This document shows, piece after piece, positions 34,432-43,547 of a DNA stretch of 63,020 nucleotides. Position 1 is the first letter of the stretch. Each line of letters opens with the position of its first letter. The position numbers were made by a program, and so were the translations under genes. Location of the stretch: assembly GCA_012841375.1 (NCBI GenBank), contig DUUV01000120.1, positions 1 to 63,020 on the forward strand, given 5' to 3'. A model generated the notes under the pieces. The model made no database searches, was not told the DNA's origin, and saw nothing but the letters and a program-made list of their open reading frames with translations. Origin of the DNA: Candidatus Fermentithermobacillaceae bacterium (GTDB lineage: Bacteria; Bacillota; Sulfobacillia; Fermentithermobacillales; Fermentithermobacillaceae).

Positions 34432-36561
34432 GTGAGGAAGATGCAGTCGTCGGACCTTCTGTCGATGAAGTGGGTATCGGGTCCGGAGATCTCACCGGAC
34501 GGAAAGAGTCTCCTGTTTACGGTCCGTTCCATTATGAAAGAAAACGAGGATTGGAAGTACAAGACTCAGATTTACTTGGCGAAGGATGGGAAGGTAAGGC
34601 CGTTCAGCGGGGGTCCCAAGAACGATACCTCGCCCAGGTGGTCTCCAACAGGCGATAAAGTTGTATTTCTCTCGGAGAGGGGCAAAGACCGGACTCAGTT
34701 CCACCTCATTTCCATGGAGGGCGGAGAGGCCATCCAGATCTCCCACCGCAAAGAGGGAGTCGGTGAGCCTGTCTGGTCTCCTGACGGCTCCAAGATCGCT
34801 TTCTCCGCCATTGAGCCCGACCCCAAGAGCGATGGCGGCGACAAAGATTCCAAGGGTAAGAGCGATGTCAGGGTCATAACCAGGATCCGGTACAAGATGA
34901 ACGGACGCGGGTTCCTTCCCGACAGGCGGGCCCAGATCTATGTCCTCGACCTGGCAACTAAGGAAGTGAAGCAGCTGACCTCGGGGCCCTATGATTGCCG
35001 CGAACCCGCGTGGTCCCCCGACGGCAAGCACATAGCATTCGTATCTGCCCGCTATGAAGGGCACGAATTCTCCTCTATACGGGACATCTACGTTGTGCCC
35101 GCCGAAGGCGGCGAAATGCGCAAGGTTACTTCATCCGATACTGTGTTGGGCGGGCCGAGTTATTCTCCGGACGGTAAGTGGATCGCCTTCTACGGTCACG
35201 ATAACGCCTACAGGGGAGCCACGGTGCCAGGCGTCTGCGTCATCCCCGCTCAAGGAGGCCCGGTCGGTTTTCTCACAAAGGAAAAGGAGCTGGCGGTAGG
35301 GAGCACCGCCGGCGGTGACATGGGCGGCAGCCCGGGAACCAGGCCCACGTGGTCGGGTGACTCTTCCTGGATATACTTTAGCGCCCTCGATTGGGGCAAG
35401 ACCCACCTATACAAGGTACACAGGACCACCAAGGAACTGGTCCAACTGACGTCGGGAGATTGCACGGTCCTTGGCTGGAAGAAAGCCCTGCACGATGACA
35501 CTGTAGCCGTCCATCTGGGGTCTATGACCCTTATCGGAGATATGTTCATCCTCGACCCCCGGGGCCGGGGCCCTGATGCCGGGGATTCTCCGTGGAAAGA
35601 CTATGCAGAGCAGGATGGCGAGGAACCCGGTTCACTTCATGCGAAAGAACCCTACTCGGTGAAAAGGATCACGCGGGTGAACGATGAGTTGTTGTCCTCA
35701 GTCCAACTGAGTCTACCTCAGGAGTTTTGTGCCGTGAGTCAAGACGGGACCAAGGTACAGGGATGGCTCATGAAGCCCGTGGGCATGAAGGAGGGCCGGC
35801 GGTACCCGGTGGCCCTTGAGATCCACGGAGGGCCGCACTCGGCTTACGGGTTCGTCTTCCACCATGAGTTCCAGCTCCTGGCCGCCAGGGGTTACGGCGT
35901 GGTTTTCTGCAATCCCCGGGGCAGCGTTGGACACGGGCAGCAGTACAAGACGGCCATCAGGCACAACTGGGGCGGAGTCGACTACCAGGACATCATGGCT
36001 GCCGCCGACTACGCGGCGTCGGAGCCATGGGTGGACCCCGAGCGCATGTGCGTCTTGGGTGGGAGCTACGGAGGGTACATGACCAACTGGATCGTCACCC
36101 AGACAAATCGCTTTAAAGCAGCGGTGACCATGCGCAGTACCTGCAACCGCTTGAGCCAGTTCGGCGCCTCTGACGCCGCGTTCATGAACGGCGACTTTGA
36201 GTTTGACGGCGATCCGTGGGATAACCCCCGCGCTTACCTGGATGTCTCGCCTCTCATGTATGTGCGGAAGGTCCAGACACCCATAATGATCATCCACAGC
36301 GAAGAGGACCTGCGGTGCCCGATGGAGCAGGCAGAGGAATGGTTCACTGCCCTCAAGAAGACCGGCAAGACAGCCGTATTCGTAAGGTTCCCGGGTGAGA
36401 ACCACGAGCTTTCCCGTTCGGGGAAACCTAAGCACCGCATTGAGCGGCTGGAATTCATAGTCGCCTGGTTCGACAGGTTTCTCGCGCCGAGAGACGAGGA
36501 CTACGAGGGCGGGCTCGCCAGGCCTCAAGAGCCTGTGGTCTCCCTTCCTGAGGTCATATAG
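34432..36561 (+). CDS. S9-family serine peptidase (acylaminoacyl/dipeptidyl peptidase type)
   Basis: A 709-residue prolyl-oligopeptidase-fold enzyme. Residues 1 to about 400 form a beta-propeller with repeated S-P-D-G-K turns (for example ISPDGKSLLF, WSPDGKHIAF, YSPDGKWIAF). The hydrolase domain carries Ser545 (GGSYGGY), Asp626 (SEEDLRC) and His658 (GENHELSR). It cleaves N-terminal residues or acyl amino acids from short peptides, inside the cell as no signal peptide is seen. The GTG at 34432 has AGAGAGGAGAG upstream; the frame continues upstream into murJ but has no better start. Confidence 0.93.
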   Translation: MRKMQSSDLLSMKWVSGPEISPDGKSLLFTVRSIMKENEDWKYKTQIYLAKDGKVRPFSGGPKNDTSPRWSPTGDKVVFLSERGKDRTQFHLISMEGGEAIQISHRKEGVGEPVWSPDGSKIAFSAIEPDPKSDGGDKDSKGKSDVRVITRIRYKMNGRGFLPDRRAQIYVLDLATKEVKQLTSGPYDCREPAWSPDGKHIAFVSARYEGHEFSSIRDIYVVPAEGGEMRKVTSSDTVLGGPSYSPDGKWIAFYGHDNAYRGATVPGVCVIPAQGGPVGFLTKEKELAVGSTAGGDMGGSPGTRPTWSGDSSWIYFSALDWGKTHLYKVHRTTKELVQLTSGDCTVLGWKKALHDDTVAVHLGSMTLIGDMFILDPRGRGPDAGDSPWKDYAEQDGEEPGSLHAKEPYSVKRITRVNDELLSSVQLSLPQEFCAVSQDGTKVQGWLMKPVGMKEGRRYPVALEIHGGPHSAYGFVFHHEFQLLAARGYGVVFCNPRGSVGHGQQYKTAIRHNWGGVDYQDIMAAADYAASEPWVDPERMCVLGGSYGGYMTNWIVTQTNRFKAAVTMRSTCNRLSQFGASDAAFMNGDFEFDGDPWDNPRAYLDVSPLMYVRKVQTPIMIIHSEEDLRCPMEQAEEWFTALKKTGKTAVFVRFPGENHELSRSGKPKHRIERLEFIVAWFDRFLAPRDEDYEGGLARPQEPVVSLPEVI

Positions 36562-37278
36562 TTGGCCCGCAGAAGCGGCGATGAGACGGGCAGCTTCATC
36601 TGGAGCTACCACAGCGAGACTCCCAGCGAGCGAAGGCTGGCCACGGCCATGCGACGGGCCGGTCTCCGCTTTGGCCAGGAGGTTCCGGTGAGGAGTTTCA
36701 CGGTGGACTTCCTTGTTGACGAGTGGCTCGTAGTGGAAGTCGATGGAGAGAGCCATCTCGTAAAGGGCAGGGCAGAGAAGGATGCTTCGCGGCAAGAGGC
36801 CATCGAGGCAATGGGATTCACGGTGATGAGAGTGCCTGCCGGGGACCTCTCATCACCGGGCGGTCTCAAGAGATGGGTGAAACGCATCGAGGACCGCATC
36901 CGGAAGGGGCCGCCCTATCGAAACCAGGACAAGTCACCCAACAGGGACTACTTGCGCCAGATCGAGGAAGCCAGGAAGGCCCTCAGGATTGGGGAAGCCG
37001 AGAGAAAGAAACGGGAGGCCCAGGCATACGAAAACTCAACGAATAGGGACGGGCCCCGTTCCCCGCGATCTTTTTCTCACGGGGAAGAGACCATGGAGGA
37101 CTACTTTGGCTCAAAGGCCGAAGACTTCGGGGTGCTCCTCGATGAGTACGAGCGGAGGCGGCCGGGCGACAGCCGTCCCATCAAGGATGAAGATGACGTC
37201 TCCGAGAAATCAGGTAGGGCGGGCGGACGGACGCGGCTCAAGACCGCTCGCAGGCTGGGTAGACCTTACCGGCGATAG
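36562..37278 (+). CDS. DUF559/VSR-like endonuclease-fold protein with long charged tail
   Basis: A 238-residue protein. Residues 15-110 are DUF559-like: SETPSERRLATAMRRAGLRFGQE, then VDFLVDEWLVVEVDGESH with the Asp and E-V-D residues of a PD-(D/E)XK nuclease, then a fold-ending VMRV. From about 120 to the end is a long, highly charged, probably disordered tail rich in Arg, Lys and Glu. Most DUF559 proteins are about 120 residues. The start is TTG directly after the S9 stop, with TGAGGT upstream. The biological role of the family is unproven, often thought to be DNA repair or defence. Confidence 0.8.
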   Translation: MARRSGDETGSFIWSYHSETPSERRLATAMRRAGLRFGQEVPVRSFTVDFLVDEWLVVEVDGESHLVKGRAEKDASRQEAIEAMGFTVMRVPAGDLSSPGGLKRWVKRIEDRIRKGPPYRNQDKSPNRDYLRQIEEARKALRIGEAERKKREAQAYENSTNRDGPRSPRSFSHGEETMEDYFGSKAEDFGVLLDEYERRRPGDSRPIKDEDDVSEKSGRAGGRTRLKTARRLGRPYRR

Positions 37279-37370
37279 GGTGGTCGCCGGAAAGGGTGAA
37301 CTTGCCTATGGTAAAGTAGACGCGCATAGTCTCTTGCCTCGCTAACTACGAGGGACAGGAGGGAGCTGCA

Positions 37371-37694
37371 TTGTTGATCGTCTCGGTAATCTTCCTTCTC
37401 TTGATCGTGATTTTCGCGGTTCAGAACGCTCAAATCGTTCCCATCACTTTTCTAGCATGGTCTATGAGCCTCAATCTGGCTTTGGTGGTACTCGGCTCGG
37501 CGTCCATCGGCGTCATTATCGGCGCCTTGTGGTCCTGGCTCAGGGACATGCAGAACCGGGGACGCGTGAAGGAGCTTCAGCGACAACTGGGAGCGGCACA
37601 AGAAAAGGTTAGCACTCTTGAACGGGCCATGAACGATCTCATGAGCATGAGAGCGGCAAGTGAGTCGGATGAGCAACCGGTTTCCCAATCGTAA
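37371..37694 (+). CDS. LapA-domain small membrane protein
   Basis: A 107-residue protein with two membrane segments (about 2-18 and 30-55) separated by QNAQIVPITFLAWS, the conserved turn of the LapA/DUF1049 family, followed by a cytoplasmic coiled-coil (RGRVKELQRQLGAAQEKVSTLE). Enterobacterial LapA helps lipopolysaccharide assembly; the role in Gram-positive relatives is unknown. It starts at a TTG pair after CAGGAGGG. Its end overlaps the recJ start, so the two are coupled. Confidence 0.87.
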   Translation: MLIVSVIFLLLIVIFAVQNAQIVPITFLAWSMSLNLALVVLGSASIGVIIGALWSWLRDMQNRGRVKELQRQLGAAQEKVSTLERAMNDLMSMRAASESDEQPVSQS

Positions 37695-40170
37695 CCGGCT
37701 GCCCCAATATAGAGAGTGGCGGCTTCCGGATCCGGTCGACCCGGCGGTGGCTGCGCGGTTCGCCCGGGAGCTCAATGCGTTGCCTGACGTGGTGCCGGTG
37801 CTTATCAAACGTTCCGGTGGTGACCTGGAAAGGGCGCGGCTTCTCCTTTCTCCTTCAAGCTTCTCGATTCCGGTGCCCACAGAGCTTCCCGGGCTCTGTG
37901 CTGCGGCCCTGAGGATCAGAGAGGCCATTCTTCGGGGCGAGCCCATTGTTGTTTACTCTGACTTTGACGCCGACGGAGTGACGGGCGCCGTAGTTGTCAA
38001 GGAAGCCCTTGAGTACGTAGGTGCGCAAGACGTGTCGGTGTACTTTCCCTCCCGCTTCAAAGAGGGTTACGGCTTTCACGCGTCCTGCGTGAGAGAGTTG
38101 GCATCCCGGGGACCTTGTCTTTTCATCACCACAGACTGCGGCATAAACGCCTTTGAGGGCTGCCGTCAAGCGGCGCTTCTGTCGTCAGACGTAATCGTGA
38201 CCGACCATCACCTGCCCGGCGAATCGCTTCCGGCCGCCCACAGTATCCTGGACCCTCACACTCCCGAGTGGACTCCTTTCGGGCTGGGGGACCTGACCGG
38301 AGCGGGTGTCGCCTACCTTCTCGCGCTAGCCCTGTTCCGGGAAGTGGGCATCGAAAAAGAGGTTCCTGATTCATGGGCACACGATTTGCTTACTCTGTCA
38401 ATCGCCGGCGACGGACATCCTGTGGACGGACTGAACCGGCAGTGGGTGAGATCAGGTCTCGCTTCTCTCAGGGATACACACAGGCCTGGGATCGCCGCTC
38501 TACTGGAAGTTGCCGTGATCCACGGGCCCGGAAGCGAGAAGAGGGCTCTCACTTTTGACCGTGATGTGACTTTCGGTTTGGTGCCTCGTCTCAACGCCGC
38601 CGGAAGGCTTGAGGACGCCCGGATTGCATACAGGCTCTTGGTAGGGCGAGATCCGGTTGAGGCCCGGTCGCTTGCCCTTCATTTGGACAGTCTCAACAGG
38701 GCGAGAAGGGGAATGGAAGACGCCATCATGACCGATTGCCTGGGTGACCTGGAACCAGACTCAGAGATCGGGTACGCGGTGTGTGCGTCCAGACCGACGT
38801 GGCATGAGGGCGTGATCGGTATCGCCGCGTCGAGGCTCCGCGAAGCCTACGGACGCCCGGCCGTTCTCGCGGCGGGAGACGGCGAGCATCTAAAGGGAAG
38901 CGTCAGGGGTGTCCCGGGATTCAACGTCGTTCTGGCCCTCTCCCGGTGCGCAAAATTCCTCGCCGGGTTCGGCGGCCACACGGCAGCCGGAGGCTTCACC
39001 GTCCGCCGGGAGTCATTGGAGGCTTTCTTCGAGCAATTCAGGGAGGTGTCGGCCGATCTCTTGTCGGCTACGCCGCTTTCAGTTCCCCTTGACCTGGACA
39101 GCGTGCTGAACTTGGAGCGCGCGTCTCAGGAAACGCTGAGGGAGCTCCTGGGCCTGGAGCCATTCGGACAAGGAAACGGGGTGCCTTTAGTAGCCTCTTT
39201 GGGATGTGCCATCGATGAGATCGCAGTCATGGGCAGGAGTAAGGAGCACCTCAGGCTCAAGTTGTCGCAAGACGGCGTCGCGAGGGAGTTCATCTGGTTT
39301 GGAAAGGCTAAGGAAGCCCTCTCCATAGCGCTCATGGGGCGTGTGGATGTGGCATTCAGCCCGTATCGCAGCGTGTACCTGGGCGAGGAACGGTTTTCTT
39401 CTCTCATGAAGGATATCCGGCCTTCGCGGCAGCAATCGGGCGCCGGATACGAAGGGCTGATAGGAGACGCTTTAGAGGCTTTGAGGGAGCATGAGAGCAT
39501 CCTGGTGTACACCTGGAGCCCCGACGCCGCCCGGTCCCTTTGGACTGCCTTTAGAAAAGCGGGGCTCAGGGCAGCGGTACACCTGGAAGGCCAATCGAGA
39601 GTGCAGTCTCACGACGCCCGGTTGGCGCTCACCACCACGGGGGGAGCCGTAATATCGACGGCCCCTTGGGAACTGGCAGGCAGCTTGAGTCCCACGGTAG
39701 GGGTCATGGTTTTCGTGGCCCACAAGCCGCTCACGGAGAGGGAACGGGAGAAACTCTCGACTTTCATTGAGCTGAGAGGGATTCCGTCCGCGCTCCGACC
39801 CGAGCTCGAGGAAAACTCACGCGGCTGGCTCTCCTGGACGTATCCTGAAAAGGATAGTGTGGCACTGGTGTGGAAAATCCTTAAGAAGCGCTCAAACGGC
39901 GACTACGTGCCGTATGCCTCTCTCGACGAAGTGCGTCTCGAGGTCATGCGTGAGGCTGGATTTCCGCCTGAACTTCCCGGTTGGTTTGAAGGCGGGAGGC
40001 TCCTCTTGGAGAGGGTCCTCACCATACTCGAGGAACTGGGCAGTCTAGAGTATGCGGACAATAGGCGCTTGCCCGGCTTGCTCCTTCGTAGGGGAGGTAA
40101 GTTCAGCCTGGCCCAGTCTCGGGCCTATGTGGAGGGGAAAGCGATTCGTTCCCTTAGGGGCGCTGTTTGA
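37660..40170 (+). CDS. recJ: Single-strand DNA exonuclease RecJ
   Basis: An 836-residue protein. DHH motifs are YSDFDADGVTGA (motif I), TTDCGIN (motif III region) and VTDHH (motif IV). The DHHA1 domain contains GFGGHTAAGGF. RecJ degrades 5' ssDNA ends in recombination and repair. About 200 extra residues follow the core, longer than the E. coli enzyme (577), as in other firmicutes; this C-terminus has no catalytic motifs I can see. The GTG at 37660 and ATG at 37669 are both possible starts. apt follows 15 bases downstream. Confidence 0.95.
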   Translation: MSRMSNRFPNRNRLPQYREWRLPDPVDPAVAARFARELNALPDVVPVLIKRSGGDLERARLLLSPSSFSIPVPTELPGLCAAALRIREAILRGEPIVVYSDFDADGVTGAVVVKEALEYVGAQDVSVYFPSRFKEGYGFHASCVRELASRGPCLFITTDCGINAFEGCRQAALLSSDVIVTDHHLPGESLPAAHSILDPHTPEWTPFGLGDLTGAGVAYLLALALFREVGIEKEVPDSWAHDLLTLSIAGDGHPVDGLNRQWVRSGLASLRDTHRPGIAALLEVAVIHGPGSEKRALTFDRDVTFGLVPRLNAAGRLEDARIAYRLLVGRDPVEARSLALHLDSLNRARRGMEDAIMTDCLGDLEPDSEIGYAVCASRPTWHEGVIGIAASRLREAYGRPAVLAAGDGEHLKGSVRGVPGFNVVLALSRCAKFLAGFGGHTAAGGFTVRRESLEAFFEQFREVSADLLSATPLSVPLDLDSVLNLERASQETLRELLGLEPFGQGNGVPLVASLGCAIDEIAVMGRSKEHLRLKLSQDGVAREFIWFGKAKEALSIALMGRVDVAFSPYRSVYLGEERFSSLMKDIRPSRQQSGAGYEGLIGDALEALREHESILVYTWSPDAARSLWTAFRKAGLRAAVHLEGQSRVQSHDARLALTTTGGAVISTAPWELAGSLSPTVGVMVFVAHKPLTEREREKLSTFIELRGIPSALRPELEENSRGWLSWTYPEKDSVALVWKILKKRSNGDYVPYASLDEVRLEVMREAGFPPELPGWFEGGRLLLERVLTILEELGSLEYADNRRLPGLLLRRGGKFSLAQSRAYVEGKAIRSLRGAV

Positions 40171-40185
40171 ACGGAGGGACAGATC

Positions 40186-40722
40186 ATGGATGTTGCTCGT
40201 GAGCTTGAGAAAAAACTGAGGGTCATACCTGACTTCCCGGTTAAGGGAATCAGTTTCAAGGACATCACCCCGCTCTTGGGGGATCCCCGGGTCTTCCGGC
40301 TGGGTATCGAGGCTTTAAAGGCCGAGTGTGAAAAGATCGATTTCGACATCATAGTGGCCCCTGAGTCCCGCGGATTCTTAGTGGCCAGCGCCCTCGCATA
40401 CGCGATGGGCAAGCCGTTCGCGCCGGTAAGGAAGAAAGGCAAGCTTCCTTACAAGACAATTCAGGGCGAGTACCAGCTTGAGTACGGTATGGATGTTCTC
40501 GAGATGCATGAAGACGCGGTGAGCCCCGGCCAGCGAGTCCTGGTCCTGGATGACCTGTTGGCCACAGGCGGGACCATCGGTGCTTGCATAGACATGGTCC
40601 AAAGATTGGGAGGCGTTGTCGCGGCGACCGCATTTCTTATCGAATTGACTTACATACCGGGCAGGGCTAATCTTGAGGGAAAGGGGTTTGAAGTAATCTC
40701 GGTCCTCAAACTCAGGGACTAG
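40186..40722 (+). CDS. apt: Adenine phosphoribosyltransferase
   Basis: A 178-residue enzyme joining adenine and PRPP to AMP. PDFPVKGISFKDITPLLGD is the APRT N-terminus, PESRGF the PPi region and VLVLDDLLATGGT the PRPP loop. It forms an operon with recJ, the standard firmicute order. CGGAGGGACA precedes the ATG. An inverted repeat with a T-run follows the gene before relA. Confidence 0.97.
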   Translation: MDVARELEKKLRVIPDFPVKGISFKDITPLLGDPRVFRLGIEALKAECEKIDFDIIVAPESRGFLVASALAYAMGKPFAPVRKKGKLPYKTIQGEYQLEYGMDVLEMHEDAVSPGQRVLVLDDLLATGGTIGACIDMVQRLGGVVAATAFLIELTYIPGRANLEGKGFEVISVLKLRD

Positions 40723-40746
40723 CCTTACAGGCACTCGATTCTGAAG

Positions 40747-40790
40747 AGCGACATCAGGTGTCCAGTGGGACGGACCGAAATGTCGCTTTT
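40747..40790 (+). terminator. Intrinsic terminator or attenuator between apt and relA
   Basis: AGCGACAT at 40747-40754 pairs exactly with ATGTCGCT at 40780-40787, extended by wobble and A-T pairs, and TTT follows to 40790. The loop (about 25 bases) holds a weaker inner pairing. It ends 19 bases before the relA start, so it can cut off readthrough from recJ-apt or attenuate relA. Confidence 0.7.
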
Positions 40791-40809
40791 CCATATTGAA
40801 GGAGCATCC

Positions 40810-42987
40810 ATGGCAGTATTTAGTCTGGAGCGCACTCCCGGATACTTGACGCCTGACGAGAAGGCCCTGATTGCCAGGGCTCATGATTTTGCCGCCCGGG
40901 CGCACGCCGGTCAGAAGAGGCTTTCGGGCGAAGACTACATCCAACACCCGCTTTCTGTGGCATCCATCCTTACCGAGCTTCAGGGCGACGCCGAGACCCT
41001 AGCCGCCGCGATGCTCCACGACGTAGTTGAGGATACCCCGGTCAAGCTGGACGACATCAAAGAGGCGTTCGGCGACGAGATCGCCAAGCTGGTAGACGGA
41101 GTAACAAAGCTCTCGCGCATAGAGTTCCGGTCACGGTTTGAGGAAGAGGTATCCAACCTGAGAAAGATGTTCTTGGCCATGGCTGAGGACTGGCGGGTAG
41201 TGGTCATCCGCCTGGCCGACCGGCTCCACAACCTGCGGACACTGGACCCTTTGCCCGCCGATCGTCAGATGGCCACCGCCAGAGAGACACTGGACATCTA
41301 CGCGCCCCTAGCACACAGGCTGGGGATCTGGCGTCTCAAGTGGGAACTTGAGGATCTGTCGTTCAAGCACCTCTACCCGGAGGAGTACAGGTCGGTCTCC
41401 AGGACCATCGCGGCCCGCAGGGTCGAACGGGAAGCGGCCGTCGCCGTGGTTATCGAAAGGCTGAAGGAGCGACTCGCTCAGGAAGGTATCCATGCCGAGA
41501 TCCAGGGGCGCGCCAAGAACCTGTACAGCATCCACCGAAAGATGAAGAACGAAGGGAAAGACCTTTCCGAGATCTACGATCTCATCGCCGTGCGAGTAGT
41601 CGCGGACACGGTCAACGACTGCTATGAGATCCTCGGGTTGTGCCATACCCTTTGGAAGCCGGTACCGGGCAGGTTCAAGGACTACATCGCCATGCCCAAG
41701 CCAAACGGCTATCAATCTCTGCATACGACGGTTGTCGGTCCCCGGGGAGAACCGTTCGAAGTGCAGATCAGGACCAGAGAGATGGACCAGACCGCAGAGT
41801 ACGGAAGCGCGGCTCACTGGCGCTACAAGGAAGGCGCTCGAGCCAAGGACCAGGTGTTCGAGCAGAAGATGTCCTGGCTTAGGCAGCTTGTCGAATGGCA
41901 GAGGGAGATGACCGATGCCCGAGAGTTCATGGAAGCCCTGCGCGTAGACGTGTTCAACGATGAGGTCTTCGTGTTCACGCCCAAGAGTGACGTCGTGAAC
42001 CTCCCGGTGGGATCGACTCCTCTGGATTTCGCGTATAGGATCCACACGGATATCGGCCACCGGTGCGTAGGGGCGAAGGTGAACGGCAAGATTGTCCCCC
42101 TGAGTCACAAGTTGGTCACAGGCGATATAGTAGAGATTCTAACCAGCAAGCAGTCGTCGGGACCCAGTCTGGACTGGCTTGAGATAGTGAGGACGCCCTC
42201 GGCCCGGTCGAAGATCCGTTCTTTCTTCAAGAAGCTTCTCAGGGAAGAGGACATTGAGCGGGGGGAGGCCTCGCTCGAGCGGGAACTGGCAAAGCAGGGA
42301 CTGGCCCTTTCGGCTATTGATGATACCGACGTCATGAAGAACGTACTCGATAGGTTGAACTATCCCGACACCGAAAACCTGTACGCGGCTATAGCCTACG
42401 GGGGCATCAGCCCGATCCATGTGGCTTCCCGGCTCCGGGAAGAAACGCTGAGACTCATGCCTGACCTTCTTCCTCAGAAGGAGGAGACTCAAAGAGTCGT
42501 TCAGCGAAAACCGCGGGGCCCCGAGGAGGCTGTGGTCATCAAGGGGATGTCAGATTTTCTGGTGCGGCTTGCGCACTGCTGCAACCCGGTCCCGGGAGAC
42601 CCAATAATCGGATACATCACAAGAGGTCGCGGGGTGTCGGTCCACCGGATGGACTGTCCGAGTCTGGCGGGTTTTGCCGACAAGGAGCGGTTTATCGAGG
42701 CCTCGTGGGTCGATCCTTCGTCGACCTCAGGTCCGGCCTCATACCCGGTTGAGATTTGGGTCGAGGGAGTTGACCGTCCGGGCCTGTTCGCTGACGTGAC
42801 AGGCGCCATCTCGGGTGTTGGGGCCAACATACTGAGCGCGGCCGCCAGGAGACAGCCCGACGGTTCGGCTACCATAACCAGCGTTTTTGAGACACACAAC
42901 CTCAAAGAGCTACAGGAAATCTTAAACCGGATTCGCCAGGTCAAGGGGATAAACTCGGTGCACCGGGTCTTCGGGCGGGTGCGCTGA
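40810..42987 (+). CDS. relA: Bifunctional (p)ppGpp synthetase/hydrolase RelA/SpoT (Rel)
   Basis: A 725-residue Rsh enzyme controlling the stringent response. The hydrolase HD domain has His70-Asp71 in LHDVVEDT, the synthetase domain has KPNGYQSLHT, then come TGS (about 380-445) and a C-terminal ACT domain (VDRPGLFADVTGAI). Both catalytic halves appear intact. The ATG at 40810 has AAGGAGC 5 bases upstream; in-frame starts further upstream are inside the hairpin. dtd follows in the same direction, the standard order in Bacillota. Confidence 0.96.
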   Translation: MAVFSLERTPGYLTPDEKALIARAHDFAARAHAGQKRLSGEDYIQHPLSVASILTELQGDAETLAAAMLHDVVEDTPVKLDDIKEAFGDEIAKLVDGVTKLSRIEFRSRFEEEVSNLRKMFLAMAEDWRVVVIRLADRLHNLRTLDPLPADRQMATARETLDIYAPLAHRLGIWRLKWELEDLSFKHLYPEEYRSVSRTIAARRVEREAAVAVVIERLKERLAQEGIHAEIQGRAKNLYSIHRKMKNEGKDLSEIYDLIAVRVVADTVNDCYEILGLCHTLWKPVPGRFKDYIAMPKPNGYQSLHTTVVGPRGEPFEVQIRTREMDQTAEYGSAAHWRYKEGARAKDQVFEQKMSWLRQLVEWQREMTDAREFMEALRVDVFNDEVFVFTPKSDVVNLPVGSTPLDFAYRIHTDIGHRCVGAKVNGKIVPLSHKLVTGDIVEILTSKQSSGPSLDWLEIVRTPSARSKIRSFFKKLLREEDIERGEASLERELAKQGLALSAIDDTDVMKNVLDRLNYPDTENLYAAIAYGGISPIHVASRLREETLRLMPDLLPQKEETQRVVQRKPRGPEEAVVIKGMSDFLVRLAHCCNPVPGDPIIGYITRGRGVSVHRMDCPSLAGFADKERFIEASWVDPSSTSGPASYPVEIWVEGVDRPGLFADVTGAISGVGANILSAAARRQPDGSATITSVFETHNLKELQEILNRIRQVKGINSVHRVFGRVR

Positions 42988-43009
42988 GGACCCGAGGGGA
43001 GGGTCTAGC

Positions 43010-43459
43010 GTGCGAGCGGTGTTTCAACGAGTGACAAGAGCCTCTGTCTCCGTCGGGGGGCAGGAAGTCGCCTCCATCGGAAAGGGAGCCATGGTGCTCT
43101 TGGCTGTGGGCAAGGAAGATACGGAGAGAGATGTTCGCTACATGGCCGAGAAGATCGCCGGCCTTCGTGTCTTTTCCGACTGCGACGACAAGATGAACCT
43201 GTCTCTCCTGGATACAGGTGGCGAGGTTCTACTCATCTCCCAGTTCACCCTCTATGGAGATGTGAAGAAGGGCAAACGTCCCGGGTTTGACGGGGCTGCT
43301 CCGCCTGAGATGGGTGAACGGCTGTATCTCATGACGGCCGAAGCCCTCAACGGATTGGGCCTAACGACCAGGACGGGGGTGTTCGGGGCCCACATGGAGG
43401 TCGAACTGGTGAACGATGGCCCGGTCACCATTCTCATATCAAGCAAGAAGGAATTCTGA
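43010..43459 (+). CDS. dtd: D-aminoacyl-tRNA deacylase
   Basis: A 149-residue homodimeric enzyme that removes D-amino acids wrongly attached to tRNA. The hallmark motifs SQFTLYGD and NDGPVTILI are present in the right places. The N-terminal MRAVFQRVTRASVSV is typical. The GTG start at 43010 has GGGGAGGG upstream, 22 bases after relA. Confidence 0.97.
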   Translation: MRAVFQRVTRASVSVGGQEVASIGKGAMVLLAVGKEDTERDVRYMAEKIAGLRVFSDCDDKMNLSLLDTGGEVLLISQFTLYGDVKKGKRPGFDGAAPPEMGERLYLMTAEALNGLGLTTRTGVFGAHMEVELVNDGPVTILISSKKEF

Positions 43460-43484
43460 AGAGAAACTCCCACAAGGACGTTTT

Positions 43485-43543
43485 GACATAAGGGTACTGA
43501 CATCAGAGTGTGCTGACACAGGAGTACTGGCAAAGGGGGCACT
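43485..43543 (+). repeat. Degenerate tandem repeat between dtd and the hydrolase gene
   Basis: Four copies of a 14-16 base unit: gacataagggtact, gacatcagagtgtgct, gacacaggagtact and ggcaaagggggcact. Each carries a purine-rich AGGGT/GGAGT core. A partial fifth unit runs into the gene start. The last copy supplies the AAAGGGGG ribosome site of the gene at 43548. Confidence 0.6.
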
Positions 43544-43547
43544 GACA

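Noticed and set aside
35713-36795. Long open frame antisense to the S9 peptidase gene
   Set aside because: Antisense shadow of a gene with a complete catalytic triad.
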